Source: Desulfuromonadales bacterium
GTDB lineage: Bacteria > Desulfobacterota > Desulfuromonadia > Geobacterales > Pseudopelobacteraceae
Assembly: GCA_013349325.1 (NCBI GenBank)
Contig: DUZX01000003.1
Span: forward strand, 121,410 to 185,409
Direction: 5' to 3'
DNA: 64,000 bases
The translations under genes were made by a program, and so were the position numbers. Under the pieces are notes generated by a model. The model did not search any database. It worked only from the letters and a program-made list of their open reading frames with translations, and was not told where the DNA came from. This document shows, one piece after another, positions 9,852 to 18,485 of this stretch. The stretch's first letter is position 1; every line of letters begins with the position of its first letter.

Positions 9852-10042
9852 TGAGATGTTCTGGCAACACATACCGGCATTCGTCTTCCATAGACAGGTC
9901 TCGGGACGGTAGGGTTTGATAGTACACCGGTTATAAACTTCCTGCTGGAGACCCATTTTTTAACAGTCCGTAGTGTTGGTTCAAACTCGACCCATAATCC
10001 GAACACCAGAATTATAGCCCCACAGAGCGTAATTGGTTCCAT
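9848..10042 (-). CDS. Small membrane protein of unknown function downstream of lexA
   Basis: The 64-residue product begins MEPITLCGAIILVFGLW, a single hydrophobic helix, followed by a basic cytoplasmic-type tail. ATG at 10042 is supported by GGGAG eight bases upstream. It starts 50 bases after the lexA stop in the same direction, so it may share the SOS transcript; SOS-linked small membrane proteins in other bacteria act as division inhibitors or toxins, but no homology can be shown here. It converges with the YhaN-like gene, overlapping it by four bases at the stops. The function is unknown. Confidence 0.5.
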   Translation of the reverse strand: MEPITLCGAIILVFGLWVEFEPTLRTVKKWVSSRKFITGVLSNPTVPRPVYGRRMPVCVARTSH

Positions 10043-10092
10043 CACGTAATCTCCCGATATCTTTTATGTTGCTTCAGGCTGTCTGCTGGTTG

Positions 10093-10719
10093 TTATAAGT
10101 GCCGGTAAATGCCTATTGCCCTGCCGACTATCGTCACGTCCCCATCTTCCGGATAGATGAGGATCGGATTCATGTTTGGATTCGCCGGCTGCAGGCGAAT
10201 ATGGTCATGCTCTTTATAGAACCACTTTAACGTCGCTTCTCCATCAACCATGGCAACTACAATGTCTCTGTTTACGGCGGTCGGCTGCGGGCGGATGAGG
10301 GCCAGGTCGCCGTCCAGAATGCCGGCGTTGATCATGGAGTCTCCACTGACTTTCAAGAAGAAGCAGTTGTCCCCTTTGACTGCCACCTGATCGACGGAAA
10401 AGTATCCCTGAATATCCTCAATTGCCGTAGACAGGTGACCGGCGCGAACCGTGCCGATGATCGGCAGGGAGATGTGACGGCTATTCGCAACCTTCAGAGC
10501 GATACCCCGGTTTACGTTTTCGCGCGTGATGTACCCCTTGCGCTCCAGCGCAGCCAGATGCTTCATAACCGGCAAAGTGCCGGATACCTGCAAGTGGCCG
10601 GCTATCTCCCTTTGACTTGGTGGGTAACCGTTACTGTCGGTAAACGACGTGATGAACTGCAGCACCTGACGCTGGCGCTGTGTGAGTTCATTTTCTGATT
10701 TCGGTTTATAGGTAGTCAT
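10093..10719 (-). CDS. lexA: LexA repressor
   Basis: LexA represses SOS genes and cleaves itself when RecA filaments form on damaged DNA. The 208-residue product has an N-terminal winged helix (TQRQRQVLQFITSF, about 13-26; YPPSQREIAGHL, about 32-43) and a C-terminal S24 protease domain. The scissile Ala93-Gly94 bond sits in VRAGHL, the catalytic Ser128 in SGDSM and Lys165 in ATLKWF. The start codon lies inside an 18-bp palindromic operator, and the -10 element reaches almost to the ATG, so the message may be leaderless and autoregulated. Confidence 0.95.
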   Translation of the reverse strand: MTTYKPKSENELTQRQRQVLQFITSFTDSNGYPPSQREIAGHLQVSGTLPVMKHLAALERKGYITRENVNRGIALKVANSRHISLPIIGTVRAGHLSTAIEDIQGYFSVDQVAVKGDNCFFLKVSGDSMINAGILDGDLALIRPQPTAVNRDIVVAMVDGEATLKWFYKEHDHIRLQPANPNMNPILIYPEDGDVTIVGRAIGIYRHL

Positions 10720-10728
10720 ATGACTACC
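10711..10728 (-). promoter_or_regulatory. LexA operator overlapping the lexA start codon
   Basis: GGTAGTCATATGACTACC is a perfect 18-bp palindrome centred on the lexA ATG. It differs at one fixed position from the published Geobacter sulfurreducens LexA box, GGTTNNCNNNNGNNNACC. Binding here would cover the -10 element and start codon and shut off lexA. Confidence 0.85.
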
Positions 10729-10754
10729 TTATTGGAGTTAGTCGCATCTGTCAA
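10726..10754 (-). promoter_or_regulatory. lexA promoter
   Basis: On the minus strand TTGACA (10754-10749) is followed after 17 bases by TAAGGT (10731-10726). The -35 is perfect and the -10 weak, as is common for repressor-controlled promoters. The predicted start of transcription falls at or next to the lexA ATG at 10719. Confidence 0.65.
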
Positions 10755-10821
10755 GAGATTTGAATGGCAGCTTGGCGGGATTAACAATGCTGGAAAGTTG
10801 TGATTTGGAACGTATTTAAAT

Positions 10822-11391
10822 TTATCGAGCGTTTACCTGTTCGGACGGTAGATTCCTGATGTGCTCGGTTTTTATTAAATTTGTGCGGTGAAATCCCTGC
10901 TTTTCTATAGCAGTCACGATTTTCTCGAAGACATCGCTACTGATGCTCGGTGTGCGGGCGATTATCCAGAGGTGCTTTTTGTCAGCAGTACAAATCACCG
11001 AATACTCGTAATCCTTACCCTGGTCTATGACCACATATTCATTTCGGAATGGCCAGAAATAGGAGATTTTCAGGCGTGCGTTGCTGGAGGTGTCTGTAAC
11101 CCATCCATGACCATCCGCATGATGCAAACTCCCGTTCTGCTTGTCATGGCAACTGTTCAACACATCTATATCACCGTTGTTTCGGAGGGAAAAGCTCGTT
11201 ATGCTGTCTTGGCATCCTGCCTGGTACTTGCTGGGATAATGGGCAATGTCATACCATACGCCAGCATAACGACTCAGATCCACATAGTGGACAGATTGAA
11301 GTGACGCTGGAATACTGGTTGAAGCCAGAGTAGTTTTGGATACTGCTCCGAAGCTGATGGTAAGTACGAGTGTAACGATTATTTTAGCCAT
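10822..11391 (-). CDS. Blc-type bacterial lipocalin
   Basis: The 189-residue product has a signal peptide (about residues 1-24, ending near TLAS). The lipocalin fold follows: first motif DLSRYAGVWYDIAHYPSKY (about 38-56, with the GxW signature), then strands ending in YSVICTADKKHLWIIARTP, the Blc family end-motif. Bacterial lipocalins sit in the periplasm or outer membrane and bind lipids, often under membrane stress. There is no clear lipobox, so it looks soluble rather than a lipoprotein as in E. coli Blc. It lies between lexA and a quinone oxidoreductase on the same strand, but intergenic gaps suggest its own transcript. Confidence 0.87.
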   Translation of the reverse strand: MAKIIVTLVLTISFGAVSKTTLASTSIPASLQSVHYVDLSRYAGVWYDIAHYPSKYQAGCQDSITSFSLRNNGDIDVLNSCHDKQNGSLHHADGHGWVTDTSSNARLKISYFWPFRNEYVVIDQGKDYEYSVICTADKKHLWIIARTPSISSDVFEKIVTAIEKQGFHRTNLIKTEHIRNLPSEQVNAR

Positions 11392-11492
11392 GTTCTCCGC
11401 AGCGGCTGCAAAATTGGAAGATCAGATTACAGCTTCGAATAAATTCACCGATGTCAAAGGGTAACGGCATCAATGAGAAATGCTGGCTTTAT

Positions 11493-11531
11493 AAGCGCCC
11501 TGTCTGGCTTATACCGGCAGGGCGCTTTTTT
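11493..11531. terminator. Terminator-like hairpin downstream of the quinone oxidoreductase gene
   Basis: AAGCGCCCTG (11493-11502) pairs with CAGGGCGCTT (11518-11527). The T-run lies on the plus strand, while on the minus strand only CTTAT follows the stem. It sits right after the minus-strand oxidoreductase stop and probably ends that transcript; the plus-strand form would be the stronger terminator. Confidence 0.7.
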
Positions 11532-11533
11532 GA

Positions 11534-12520
11534 TTACTGAATCCGCAGAACGATCTTTCCGAAGTGTTTGTCCTCTTCCATCATGCGGTGTGCATCAGCC
11601 ACCTGATCGATGCTGAAAACCTTCTCGATAATCGGCACGATCGTCCGATCGGCAAATTTGGGGAGGGCGCGTCGTGTAAATTCGGCGACGATCTCGCCTT
11701 TCTCTGCCACCGGTCGTGAACGCAACACGCTACCGATAATCTGCTGGCGTTTGACCATCATCAGGGCCAGATTAAGCTCGGCCTTTATGCCGCTGATAAC
11801 GCCGATAACGACCAGTTTCCCCTTGTAGCCGAGTGAGTTCATGTTGGGGGCCAGATATTTCGCGCCGACATGATCCAGAATGACGTCAACACCCTTCTTG
11901 GCAGTGAACTCTTTGACGGCCTCACTGAAGTCGGGCGTTTCACGGAAGTTGATTAACATATCTGCGCCGATTTCTTTGACCCGCTCCATCTTTTCAGGAG
12001 ACGCGGTTACGATCAGTTTCGTTGTCGGGGTCAGTGCCTTGCTGAGTTGGATGGCTGCGGTATTGACGCCGCCACCGCCACCATGCAGGATTGCGGTCTG
12101 ACCGTCCTGTAGGTCGCCGATCATAAAGACGTTCAGAAAAGCGGTAATGTAGGATTCGTTGACGCAGGCCGCCTCCTCAAAACTCATGCTTTCCGGAATA
12201 CGCATCAGGTGACAGGCGTATGCAACGGCAAATTCAGCGTACCCGCCTCCACCGACCAGCGTCATGACCCGCTCGCCAATCTGCCATCCGCTGACGCCGG
12301 CTCCCAGCTCTTCGATTACGCCGGAAACTTCCAGGCCGAGAATCTCTGAATCGCCGGCTGGTGGCGGGTATTTGCCCTCACGCTGTACCAGATCCGGCCG
12401 GTTGATCGAGGTTGCACAGACCTTAACCAATACTTGCCCTGCGCCGGGAACCGGTCGGTCGACTTCTCCAATCTTGAGTACATCTACTCCGCCAAAAGCA
12501 TCCATCAGAACAGCCTTCAT
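11534..12520 (-). CDS. NAD(P)H:quinone oxidoreductase, zinc-independent MDR family
   Basis: The 328-residue product matches the quinone reductase/PIG3 branch of the medium-chain dehydrogenase superfamily. It starts MKAVLMDAFGGVDVLKIGEV and has the substrate-domain motif EILGLEVSGVIEELG. The Rossmann nucleotide-binding loop is LHGGGGGVNTAAIQL (about residues 143-157). The zinc-binding cysteines of alcohol dehydrogenases are absent. ATG 12520 was chosen because AGGAGG lies seven bases upstream; a longer frame upstream has no such support. The enzyme would reduce quinones or enones with NADPH; the physiological substrate is unknown. Confidence 0.9.
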   Translation of the reverse strand: MKAVLMDAFGGVDVLKIGEVDRPVPGAGQVLVKVCATSINRPDLVQREGKYPPPAGDSEILGLEVSGVIEELGAGVSGWQIGERVMTLVGGGGYAEFAVAYACHLMRIPESMSFEEAACVNESYITAFLNVFMIGDLQDGQTAILHGGGGGVNTAAIQLSKALTPTTKLIVTASPEKMERVKEIGADMLINFRETPDFSEAVKEFTAKKGVDVILDHVGAKYLAPNMNSLGYKGKLVVIGVISGIKAELNLALMMVKRQQIIGSVLRSRPVAEKGEIVAEFTRRALPKFADRTIVPIIEKVFSIDQVADAHRMMEEDKHFGKIVLRIQ

Positions 12521-12695
12521 ACGCTTACCTCCTGAAATATACAGTGATTGTGATGTGTTGCAGCTTGAAATCAAGCTCGTAAATGTAACGTCTCGGCTAT
12601 ATTTTGTAAACAGAATTCATGCAACGTCTACACCTTGATTTGCAGCCGGATTTCTGCCATAACACACAGCGAGATTTACGATAAAGGATATCAGT

Positions 12696-13439
12696 ATGAA
12701 CATCATGGTCACCAATGACGACGGCATCCACGCTCACGGTATACGCGCACTGGCAGAGGCGCTGCAGCAGATTGGAACGGTAACGGTAATTGCGCCCGAT
12801 CGCGAACGGAGTGCAGTCGGTCATTCACTGACGCTCCACTCGCCGCTGCGGGTTTTTGAACTGCATAAAGGGTGGTATGCCATTGACGGCACGCCGACCG
12901 ACTGCGTCAACATGGCGATTCACAGCCTGCTGCCGGTAAAGCCGGACCTGGTTGTGTCAGGAATAAACCATGGTCCCAACCTGGGTGATGATGTCACGTA
13001 TTCCGGTACGGTAGCGGCAGCCATGGAAGCCAATCTGATGGGCATTCCCGCCATAGCGGTATCGCTGGCCACTTTCAACAAAAGTGACAACTTTGCCGAC
13101 GCCGGACAGATCGCACTACGGGTAGCGCGACAAGTAGCAGTCAACGGTCTGCCGGATGACACTTTTTTAAATGTCAACATACCTGATTGTCGACTCTCAG
13201 AGATGCACTCGCCGCTGATCACCCGTCAGGGAAAACGATCCTTTGTCGGCACTATCATCAACAAGACGGATCCGCGTGGTCGAAAATATTTCTGGATCGG
13301 CAGCGAAGAACCGAATTTTAATGATGATCCAGGCACCGATTTTCACGCCATCAATCGGAAGCACGTTTCTATAACCCCGCTGCACCTCGATCTGACTAAT
13401 CACGCATCACTGCCGATCCTGGCCGGATGGTCGTTTTGA
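12696..13439 (+). CDS. surE: 5'/3'-nucleotidase SurE
   Basis: SurE is a metal-dependent nucleoside monophosphate phosphatase linked to stationary-phase survival. The 247-residue product has the family signatures MVTNDDGIHAHGIRAL at the N-terminus (metal-binding DD), DGTPTDCVNMAI (about residues 66-77) and SGINHGPNLGDDVTYSGTVA (about 88-107). An AAAGGA ribosome site precedes ATG 12696. It begins the surE-pcm-rpoS block, an order shared with gammaproteobacteria, and lies 58 bases before pcm. Confidence 0.95.
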   Translation: MNIMVTNDDGIHAHGIRALAEALQQIGTVTVIAPDRERSAVGHSLTLHSPLRVFELHKGWYAIDGTPTDCVNMAIHSLLPVKPDLVVSGINHGPNLGDDVTYSGTVAAAMEANLMGIPAIAVSLATFNKSDNFADAGQIALRVARQVAVNGLPDDTFLNVNIPDCRLSEMHSPLITRQGKRSFVGTIINKTDPRGRKYFWIGSEEPNFNDDPGTDFHAINRKHVSITPLHLDLTNHASLPILAGWSF

Positions 13440-13497
13440 CACGGCTGGACATTATCCCGTTGCCCTGCTATAGTCTCGCCCATTTTCAGGATCAACC

Positions 13498-14151
13498 ATG
13501 AACTTTAGTATTGCCAGAAAAAAGATGGTGCACGATCAGGTCATTGCCCGTGGCGTCAGCGATCGTCGCGTGCTGGATTCCATGCTGCACATTCCACGTC
13601 ACATCTTCGTTCAGGAGGCGTTTGCGGCACAGGCCTACAGTGATACGGCGCTCCCGATCGGCGAAAAACAGACTATCTCGCAGCCGTATATCGTAGCCCT
13701 GATGTCAGAAATGCTGGCCCTGAACGGCACCGAAAAGGTACTTGAAATCGGCACCGGTTCCGGCTATCAGACCGCCATTCTGGCCACTCTGGCCGAGCGG
13801 GTCTTTTCAGCAGAGCGCATTCGCCCCCTGGCACTGCGAGCACGTAAATGTCTGGACTCACTCAAGCTCTTCAATGTCCAGCTCCGCATCAATGATACCG
13901 AAGGGAGTCCGATCGGCTGGGAAGAGGAAGCCCCCTTTGACGCTATTATCGTCACCGCTGGAGCGCCGTCAGTCCCCGATATCCTTACTGATCAGCTTGC
14001 ACCCGGTGGACGCCTGGTGATACCGGTCGGATCCGATACCGATCAGCAGCTGGTCAAAGTCATCAAACGTGACAACGGGGAGCTTGAGCGCTGTGCTTCA
14101 ATCGACTGCCGTTTTGTGCCTCTGATCGGTAAACAGGGATGGCGGGCATAG
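13498..14151 (+). CDS. pcm: Protein-L-isoaspartate O-methyltransferase
   Basis: This 217-residue enzyme uses S-adenosylmethionine to methylate isoaspartyl residues so that aged proteins can be repaired. The SAM-binding motif [18 protein letters not shown] lies at about residues 81-98 and the N-terminal signature [10 protein letters not shown] at about 29-38. The active-site region [16 protein letters not shown] sits at about 53-68. AGGATCAACC before the ATG contains the ribosome site. The stop is next to the rpoS start, so expression of repair functions and the stress sigma factor is probably linked. Confidence 0.95.
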   Translation: MNFSIARKKMVHDQVIARGVSDRRVLDSMLHIPRHIFVQEAFAAQAYSDTALPIGEKQTISQPYIVALMSEMLALNGTEKVLEIGTGSGYQTAILATLAERVFSAERIRPLALRARKCLDSLKLFNVQLRINDTEGSPIGWEEEAPFDAIIVTAGAPSVPDILTDQLAPGGRLVIPVGSDTDQQLVKVIKRDNGELERCASIDCRFVPLIGKQGWRA

Positions 14152-14153
14152 CT

Positions 14154-15173
14154 ATGGCTCCGACGAAACCGGTTAAACATTTCCAGAGTATTCTTGTGAC
14201 GGAAGATCATGGCGACGCTGATGTTAAAAACGAGCATGACGTTATGTCGTTTTTTATCTCCTCAGATGACGACGATGAAGAACCGACTCTGCTCCCTGAT
14301 GATAGCGGCGACGACAGTGCTGAAGAGATAGAGATTCCCGCCGCTGAGCTTGAGCGCTTTGATGATGCTATCAAGATTTATCTTCGTGATATCCAGCGAA
14401 CGCCGCTTTTGACCGCTGATTCGGAAAAAGAACTGGCCCGTCAGATCGAGAAAGGTGATAAAACGGCCCGCAACAGGATGATAGAGTCAAACCTGCGTCT
14501 GGTTGTCAAGATTGCAAAGCGGTATATCAACCGTGGATTGCCGTTTCTGGACCTGATTGAGGAAGGTAACCTGGGGCTGATCAAAGCGGTTGAACGCTTC
14601 AAACTGTCCAAAGAATGCCGTTTTTCCACGTATGCCACCTGGTGGATTCGACAGGCCGTTGAGCGTGCACTGATTAATCAGTCCCGCACCGTGCGCCTGC
14701 CTGTTCATGTTGCTGACGATATCAGTCGTATGGTACGGACCAGTCGCAGCCTGTCACACGAGTTAAACCGCGAACCTACGGTGGAGGAGGTCGCCGTAGC
14801 CATGCAGGCCAAGTCGCAGCATGTTCATCGCCTGCTGACACTCCTGCAGCGTTCCAGTTCGATTGAAACTCCGTTCGGGAACAGCAATGATTTTTCGCTG
14901 ATCGATACCATTCAGGACTGTTCCATGACAGCGCCGTCGGATCTTCTCGAAAACATTAACAGTTACGAGATCATATCCCGACATTTTCAGATGCTTACCG
15001 AAAATGAGCAAACGATACTGACTCTGCGCTTTGGTCTCGACGACGGAGAACCGCAGACGCTGGATACGATCGGTCAACAGTTTGGCGTAACCAGGGAACG
15101 AATCCGTCAGATCGAAACCCGCTGTATTCAAAAACTGCGTAAAAATACGGCCGATAATAGTTGTTCCAATTAA
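14154..15173 (+). CDS. rpoS: RNA polymerase sigma factor RpoS
   Basis: This group-2 sigma factor should direct stationary-phase and stress transcription. Its 339 residues include an acidic N-terminal stretch (SSDDDDEEP) and region 1.2 ([16 protein letters not shown]). Region 2 includes [31 protein letters not shown] and [14 protein letters not shown]. Region 4 has the helix-turn-helix [16 protein letters not shown] 14154 lies three bases after pcm; an in-frame ATG at 14139 overlaps pcm but has no properly spaced ribosome site. The position after surE-pcm supports rpoS over other sigma70 paralogs. Confidence 0.92.
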   Translation: MAPTKPVKHFQSILVTEDHGDADVKNEHDVMSFFISSDDDDEEPTLLPDDSGDDSAEEIEIPAAELERFDDAIKIYLRDIQRTPLLTADSEKELARQIEKGDKTARNRMIESNLRLVVKIAKRYINRGLPFLDLIEEGNLGLIKAVERFKLSKECRFSTYATWWIRQAVERALINQSRTVRLPVHVADDISRMVRTSRSLSHELNREPTVEEVAVAMQAKSQHVHRLLTLLQRSSSIETPFGNSNDFSLIDTIQDCSMTAPSDLLENINSYEIISRHFQMLTENEQTILTLRFGLDDGEPQTLDTIGQQFGVTRERIRQIETRCIQKLRKNTADNSCSN

Positions 15174-15194
15174 CCTGATAAAGGAGCTGACTCA

Positions 15195-15710
15195 ATGAAT
15201 GAACTTAAAAATATCATCCGTGATGTACCCGATTTTCCTAAAAAAGGGATAATATTCAAAGACATTACCACGCTGCTGCAGGATGCTCAATCCTATCAGA
15301 AGATGGTTGATCTGATCGCGCATCGCTATATCGGTAAACGTATCGACAAAGTAGTCGGAGTCGAGGCTCGCGGTTTCATTATCGGTTCGGCCCTGGCATA
15401 CAAGCTCTGTGCGGGGATTGTTCTGGTCCGCAAACCGGGCAAACTGCCGTCGGAAACCTTCTGCAAAACCTACGATCTCGAATACGGCACCGATACTCTT
15501 GAAATCCACAAAGACGCCATCAAACCGGGCGAACGGATCCTGATTGCCGACGATCTGCTGGCCACAGGCGGAACAATGGCCGCTGTCGTTGATATGGTTC
15601 AGAGCATGGGGGGCGAAATTGTTGAATGCTGCTTCATGGCCGAGCTGGATTTTCTTGCAGGTCGCCAAAAACTTCCGCACGACAAGGTGTTTTCACTGCT
15701 AAATTTCTGA
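15195..15710 (+). CDS. apt: Adenine phosphoribosyltransferase
   Basis: Apt converts adenine and PRPP to AMP in purine salvage. The 171-residue product has the typical N-terminus ([20 protein letters not shown]) and the adenine-site motif [16 protein letters not shown]. The PRPP-binding loop [17 protein letters not shown] lies at about residues 114-130. Length and motifs fit a standard Apt. An AAAGGAG ribosome site precedes the ATG, and the gene begins 21 bases after rpoS, possibly on the same transcript. Confidence 0.95.
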   Translation: MNELKNIIRDVPDFPKKGIIFKDITTLLQDAQSYQKMVDLIAHRYIGKRIDKVVGVEARGFIIGSALAYKLCAGIVLVRKPGKLPSETFCKTYDLEYGTDTLEIHKDAIKPGERILIADDLLATGGTMAAVVDMVQSMGGEIVECCFMAELDFLAGRQKLPHDKVFSLLNF

Positions 15711-15744
15711 TGTCATAACCCATCTCTTATCGAGGAGGAACGCC

Positions 15745-16716
15745 ATGAAACAATGTATCGCCGTTATGATAGCTCTCAGTGTTGCTGTCTCTGCCGTCCC
15801 CGCTTTTGCAGCCGATGTAGTACGGCTGGGAAATCTGAAATTTGCCCATTACGGCGCCGTTTCCTACATGAAGGAGATGTGCGGTAAATACAACCTCAAG
15901 GTTGAGGAACGGGTTTTTCCCAAAGGGATTGACATTATCCCGGCTATTATGGCCGGTGAAATAGACATCGCCGCCTCCGCAGCCGATGCCGCTATTGCCG
16001 GCCGCGCCAGCGGAGCTCCGGTCTATGTCGTGGCCGGATTTGCCAAGGGGGGCGCCAGAATAGTCGCTCAGGCCGGTTCCGCCATCAAGACAGTCAAAGA
16101 TCTTAAAGGTAAAAAAGTCGGAGTCGCCCGTGGTGGAGCCCAGGAGCTGCTTTTACTGGCCGAACTGGAGAAAGCCGGTCTGAATTGGTCCGACAAGCCC
16201 GGCAAAGATGTTCTGATCATCTATCTGGCCTTCGCCGACCTTAATCAGGCTCTGGCAGCCAAGCATATTGATGCCATGTGCCAGTCTGAGCCGCAGTCAT
16301 CCCAGGCAATCAACAAGAAATTCGGCGTTGAAATCCTGAAGCCCTACGACACCCCAATGGGAGAACCGATCCGGGCACTGGTCATGACCGAGAAGATGTA
16401 CAAAGAAAAGCGTGACGTTGCCGAGCGCACCATGGCCTGTTTTGTTGAAGCTACGGCACTCTTTCGTAAGGACATGAAGCTTGCCGAGAAGTATGTTCGC
16501 GAGAATATGTTTAAAGGACAGATCAGTTCCGAAGATTTTCGCGATGCTCTCGATAATGCAGATTATACCTACGATATCAGTGTTGAGCACATCGACATCA
16601 CCACCCGTCTGATGCAAAAATACGGCGTCGGCAGAATGTCAAAGCCGCCCAAAGCCGCCGATTGGGTCAAACTCGACCTGCTGCAGAAGGCTAAAGCAAC
16701 TCTCAAGGTCAAGTAG
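15745..16716 (+). CDS. ABC transporter substrate-binding protein, NitT/TauT type
   Basis: The 323-residue product starts with a clear signal peptide (cleavage near AFA-ADV, residue 22). A type-2 periplasmic binding fold follows, with the family motifs FPKGIDIIPAIMAGEIDIA and AIKTVKDLKGKKVGVARGG. Such proteins deliver nitrate, sulfonates, aromatics or thiamine precursors to an ABC permease; the ligand cannot be read from the sequence. A strong GAGGAGG ribosome site lies before the ATG. Permease and ATPase genes follow at once, making a complete importer operon. Confidence 0.88.
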   Translation: MKQCIAVMIALSVAVSAVPAFAADVVRLGNLKFAHYGAVSYMKEMCGKYNLKVEERVFPKGIDIIPAIMAGEIDIAASAADAAIAGRASGAPVYVVAGFAKGGARIVAQAGSAIKTVKDLKGKKVGVARGGAQELLLLAELEKAGLNWSDKPGKDVLIIYLAFADLNQALAAKHIDAMCQSEPQSSQAINKKFGVEILKPYDTPMGEPIRALVMTEKMYKEKRDVAERTMACFVEATALFRKDMKLAEKYVRENMFKGQISSEDFRDALDNADYTYDISVEHIDITTRLMQKYGVGRMSKPPKAADWVKLDLLQKAKATLKVK

Positions 16717-16718
16717 TT

Positions 16719-17486
16719 ATGTCACCCGGCATGAAGTCCCTGTTTCGAGGCGTTGCCATGCCGCTCTTGCTGCTGATGGTCTGGGAGGCGGTCTGCCGGG
16801 GTGGACTGGTTTCACCGATCATGTTACCGTCGCCCAGCGCCATCACGATCAAGTGGGTGGAGTGGCTTCGTTCGGGTGAATTGTTGGTGGATGTACTCGG
16901 TAGTCTCGGCCGTGTTACCGGCGGGTTCCTGCTGGGCGCCGGACTGGCTCTGCCGCTGGGACTTTTCATGGGGGCCTCACCTCGCACGTACGAGTATTTC
17001 AATCCGATCATCCAGGTTTTGCGTCCTATTCCCCCTATAGCCTGGATTCCAATGTCGATCCTCTGGTTCGGACTCGGCAACCCTCCGGCGATTTTCCTGA
17101 TCTCGCTGGGGGCATTTTTTCCGGTCCTGATGAACACTATTTCCGGTGTCCAGAATGTTGACAGCATTTACCTGCGCGCTGCCCGCAATCTGGGCGCCGG
17201 TCGGAGCGCCATGTTCCGGCGGGTGATCCTGCCTGCGGCAACACCGTATATCCTGACCGGCATCCGTATCGGTATCGGTACGGCTTTCATCGTTGTTATT
17301 GTTTCTGAGATGATCGCGGTCAATAATGGTCTCGGGTACCGTATTCTGGAGGCACGGGAATTTATGTGGTCTGACAAGATCATTGCCGGAATGGTCACCA
17401 TCGGCCTGCTGGGACTGGCCATTGACCAGGTGATGAACGCCCTGAACACCTATCTGCTGCGCTGGCACCGTGGACTGGATAGCTGA
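16719..17486 (+). CDS. ABC transporter permease, NitT/TauT type
   Basis: This 255-residue inner-membrane protein belongs to the binding-protein-dependent permease family (SsuC/TauC-like). It has about six helices and the ATPase-docking loop around residues 148-166 (YLRAARNLGAGRSAMFRRVI), which fits the EAA consensus. It begins two bases after the binding-protein stop, so the genes are coupled. It would form the channel of the importer whose ligand is unknown. Confidence 0.92.
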   Translation: MSPGMKSLFRGVAMPLLLLMVWEAVCRGGLVSPIMLPSPSAITIKWVEWLRSGELLVDVLGSLGRVTGGFLLGAGLALPLGLFMGASPRTYEYFNPIIQVLRPIPPIAWIPMSILWFGLGNPPAIFLISLGAFFPVLMNTISGVQNVDSIYLRAARNLGAGRSAMFRRVILPAATPYILTGIRIGIGTAFIVVIVSEMIAVNNGLGYRILEAREFMWSDKIIAGMVTIGLLGLAIDQVMNALNTYLLRWHRGLDS

Positions 17487-17487
17487 T

Positions 17488-18270
17488 ATGGATTACATCT
17501 CTATCAGTAACCTCTCCAAGACCTTTGAAGGAAGTGATTGCACTGTTCCGGCGCTGCAGGATATCAACCTGTCGTTGTCAAAAGGTGAATTCGTCTGTCT
17601 GCTGGGACCGTCGGGATGTGGGAAATCCACTCTGCTGAATGCAATCGCAGGATTTATTCAACCAAGCAGGGGCGAGATTGTCGTCAATGGTCAGCCGGTC
17701 AGAGAACCGGGACCTGACCGAGGCGTTGTGTTTCAGGAATATGCCATATTCCCCTGGATGACAGTTGCCCGCAATATCGCGTTTGGCTTGGAAATTAAAG
17801 GGGCCTCAACAGCTGAGATCCGCGAGCGGGTTGATGTACTGCTTGAAACGCTCGGGTTGTCTGAATTCCGGGACCGTTTTCCAAAGGACCTGTCAGGCGG
17901 CATGCGTCAGAGAGTCGCCATAGCCCGACTTCTCGCCATCGATTCGCCGATCATGCTGATGGATGAGCCGTTTGGAGCCCTGGATGCCTTGACGAGGAGG
18001 ACGCTTCAGGACGAATTACTGCGCATTTGGCGCGAATCGGGAAAAACAATTCTCTTTGTCACCCACAGTATTGAAGAATCGCTCTACCTATCAACCAGAA
18101 TAGTCGTAATGACCTACCGTCCCGGCACAATCAAGCGCAATCAGATTGTAACTATGCTACATCCGCGAGACCCGGCCGGAGCCGAATTCAACGAACTCAA
18201 GCGCGAACTGGGACATCTCGTGATGGAGGAGCAAGAGCGCCACACGCACGATGAAATGAAACCAGTGTAA
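17488..18270 (+). CDS. ABC transporter ATP-binding protein, NitT/TauT type
   Basis: The 260-residue product has all ABC ATPase motifs: Walker A GPSGCGKST (about residues 40-48), Q-loop VFQEYAIFPW, signature LSGGMRQRVAIARLL, Walker B IMLMDEPFGALD and the switch histidine in FVTHSIEES. It energises the importer formed with the two preceding genes. ATG 17488, one base after the permease stop, was chosen over an in-frame GTG at 17470 inside the permease gene because MDYISISNLSK is the usual N-terminus. Confidence 0.93.
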   Translation: MDYISISNLSKTFEGSDCTVPALQDINLSLSKGEFVCLLGPSGCGKSTLLNAIAGFIQPSRGEIVVNGQPVREPGPDRGVVFQEYAIFPWMTVARNIAFGLEIKGASTAEIRERVDVLLETLGLSEFRDRFPKDLSGGMRQRVAIARLLAIDSPIMLMDEPFGALDALTRRTLQDELLRIWRESGKTILFVTHSIEESLYLSTRIVVMTYRPGTIKRNQIVTMLHPRDPAGAEFNELKRELGHLVMEEQERHTHDEMKPV

Positions 18271-18329
18271 TGGCCAGTGACATCCAGAGGTTGCAATTCA
18301 CGCCTTAACAGGATATAAGAGCTTCTCAT

Positions 18330-18406
18330 GTCCCCGTAGCTCAGCAGGATAGAGCACTTCCCTCCTAAGGAAGGGGCCGGACGTTCGAATCGTCTCGGGG
18401 ACGCCA
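18330..18406 (+). tRNA. tRNA-Arg (anticodon CCU)
   Basis: The acceptor stem GTCCCCG (18330-18336) pairs with CGGGGAC (18396-18402), followed by G and an encoded CCA. The D arm contains AGCTCAGCAGGATAGAGC, the anticodon stem CTTCC/GGAAG encloses the loop CTCCTAA (anticodon CCT), and the T arm has TTCGAAT. It decodes AGG. Its 3' half is duplicated at 19308-19344, marking it as the attachment site of an integrated element. Confidence 0.96.
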
Positions 18407-18407
18407 A
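18371..18407 (+). repeat. Attachment-site repeat, tRNA side (att)
   Basis: This 37-bp stretch covers the 3' part of the tRNA-Arg gene from the anticodon-stem end through CCA. It recurs at 19308-19344 with a single mismatch (A at 18381, T at 19318). The pair looks like the two ends of an element that integrated at the tRNA, with the tRNA kept intact here. Confidence 0.85.
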
Positions 18408-18485
18408 ACTACTAAGTAGCTGTAATAGCTACAGATAATAAGAGCCATTCATCTCTAGGTATACAATTAGGTATACAAGGAGTGA

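Noticed and set aside
15192..15680. 162-codon minus-strand open frame over apt
   Set aside because: Lies opposite apt, which carries all family motifs.
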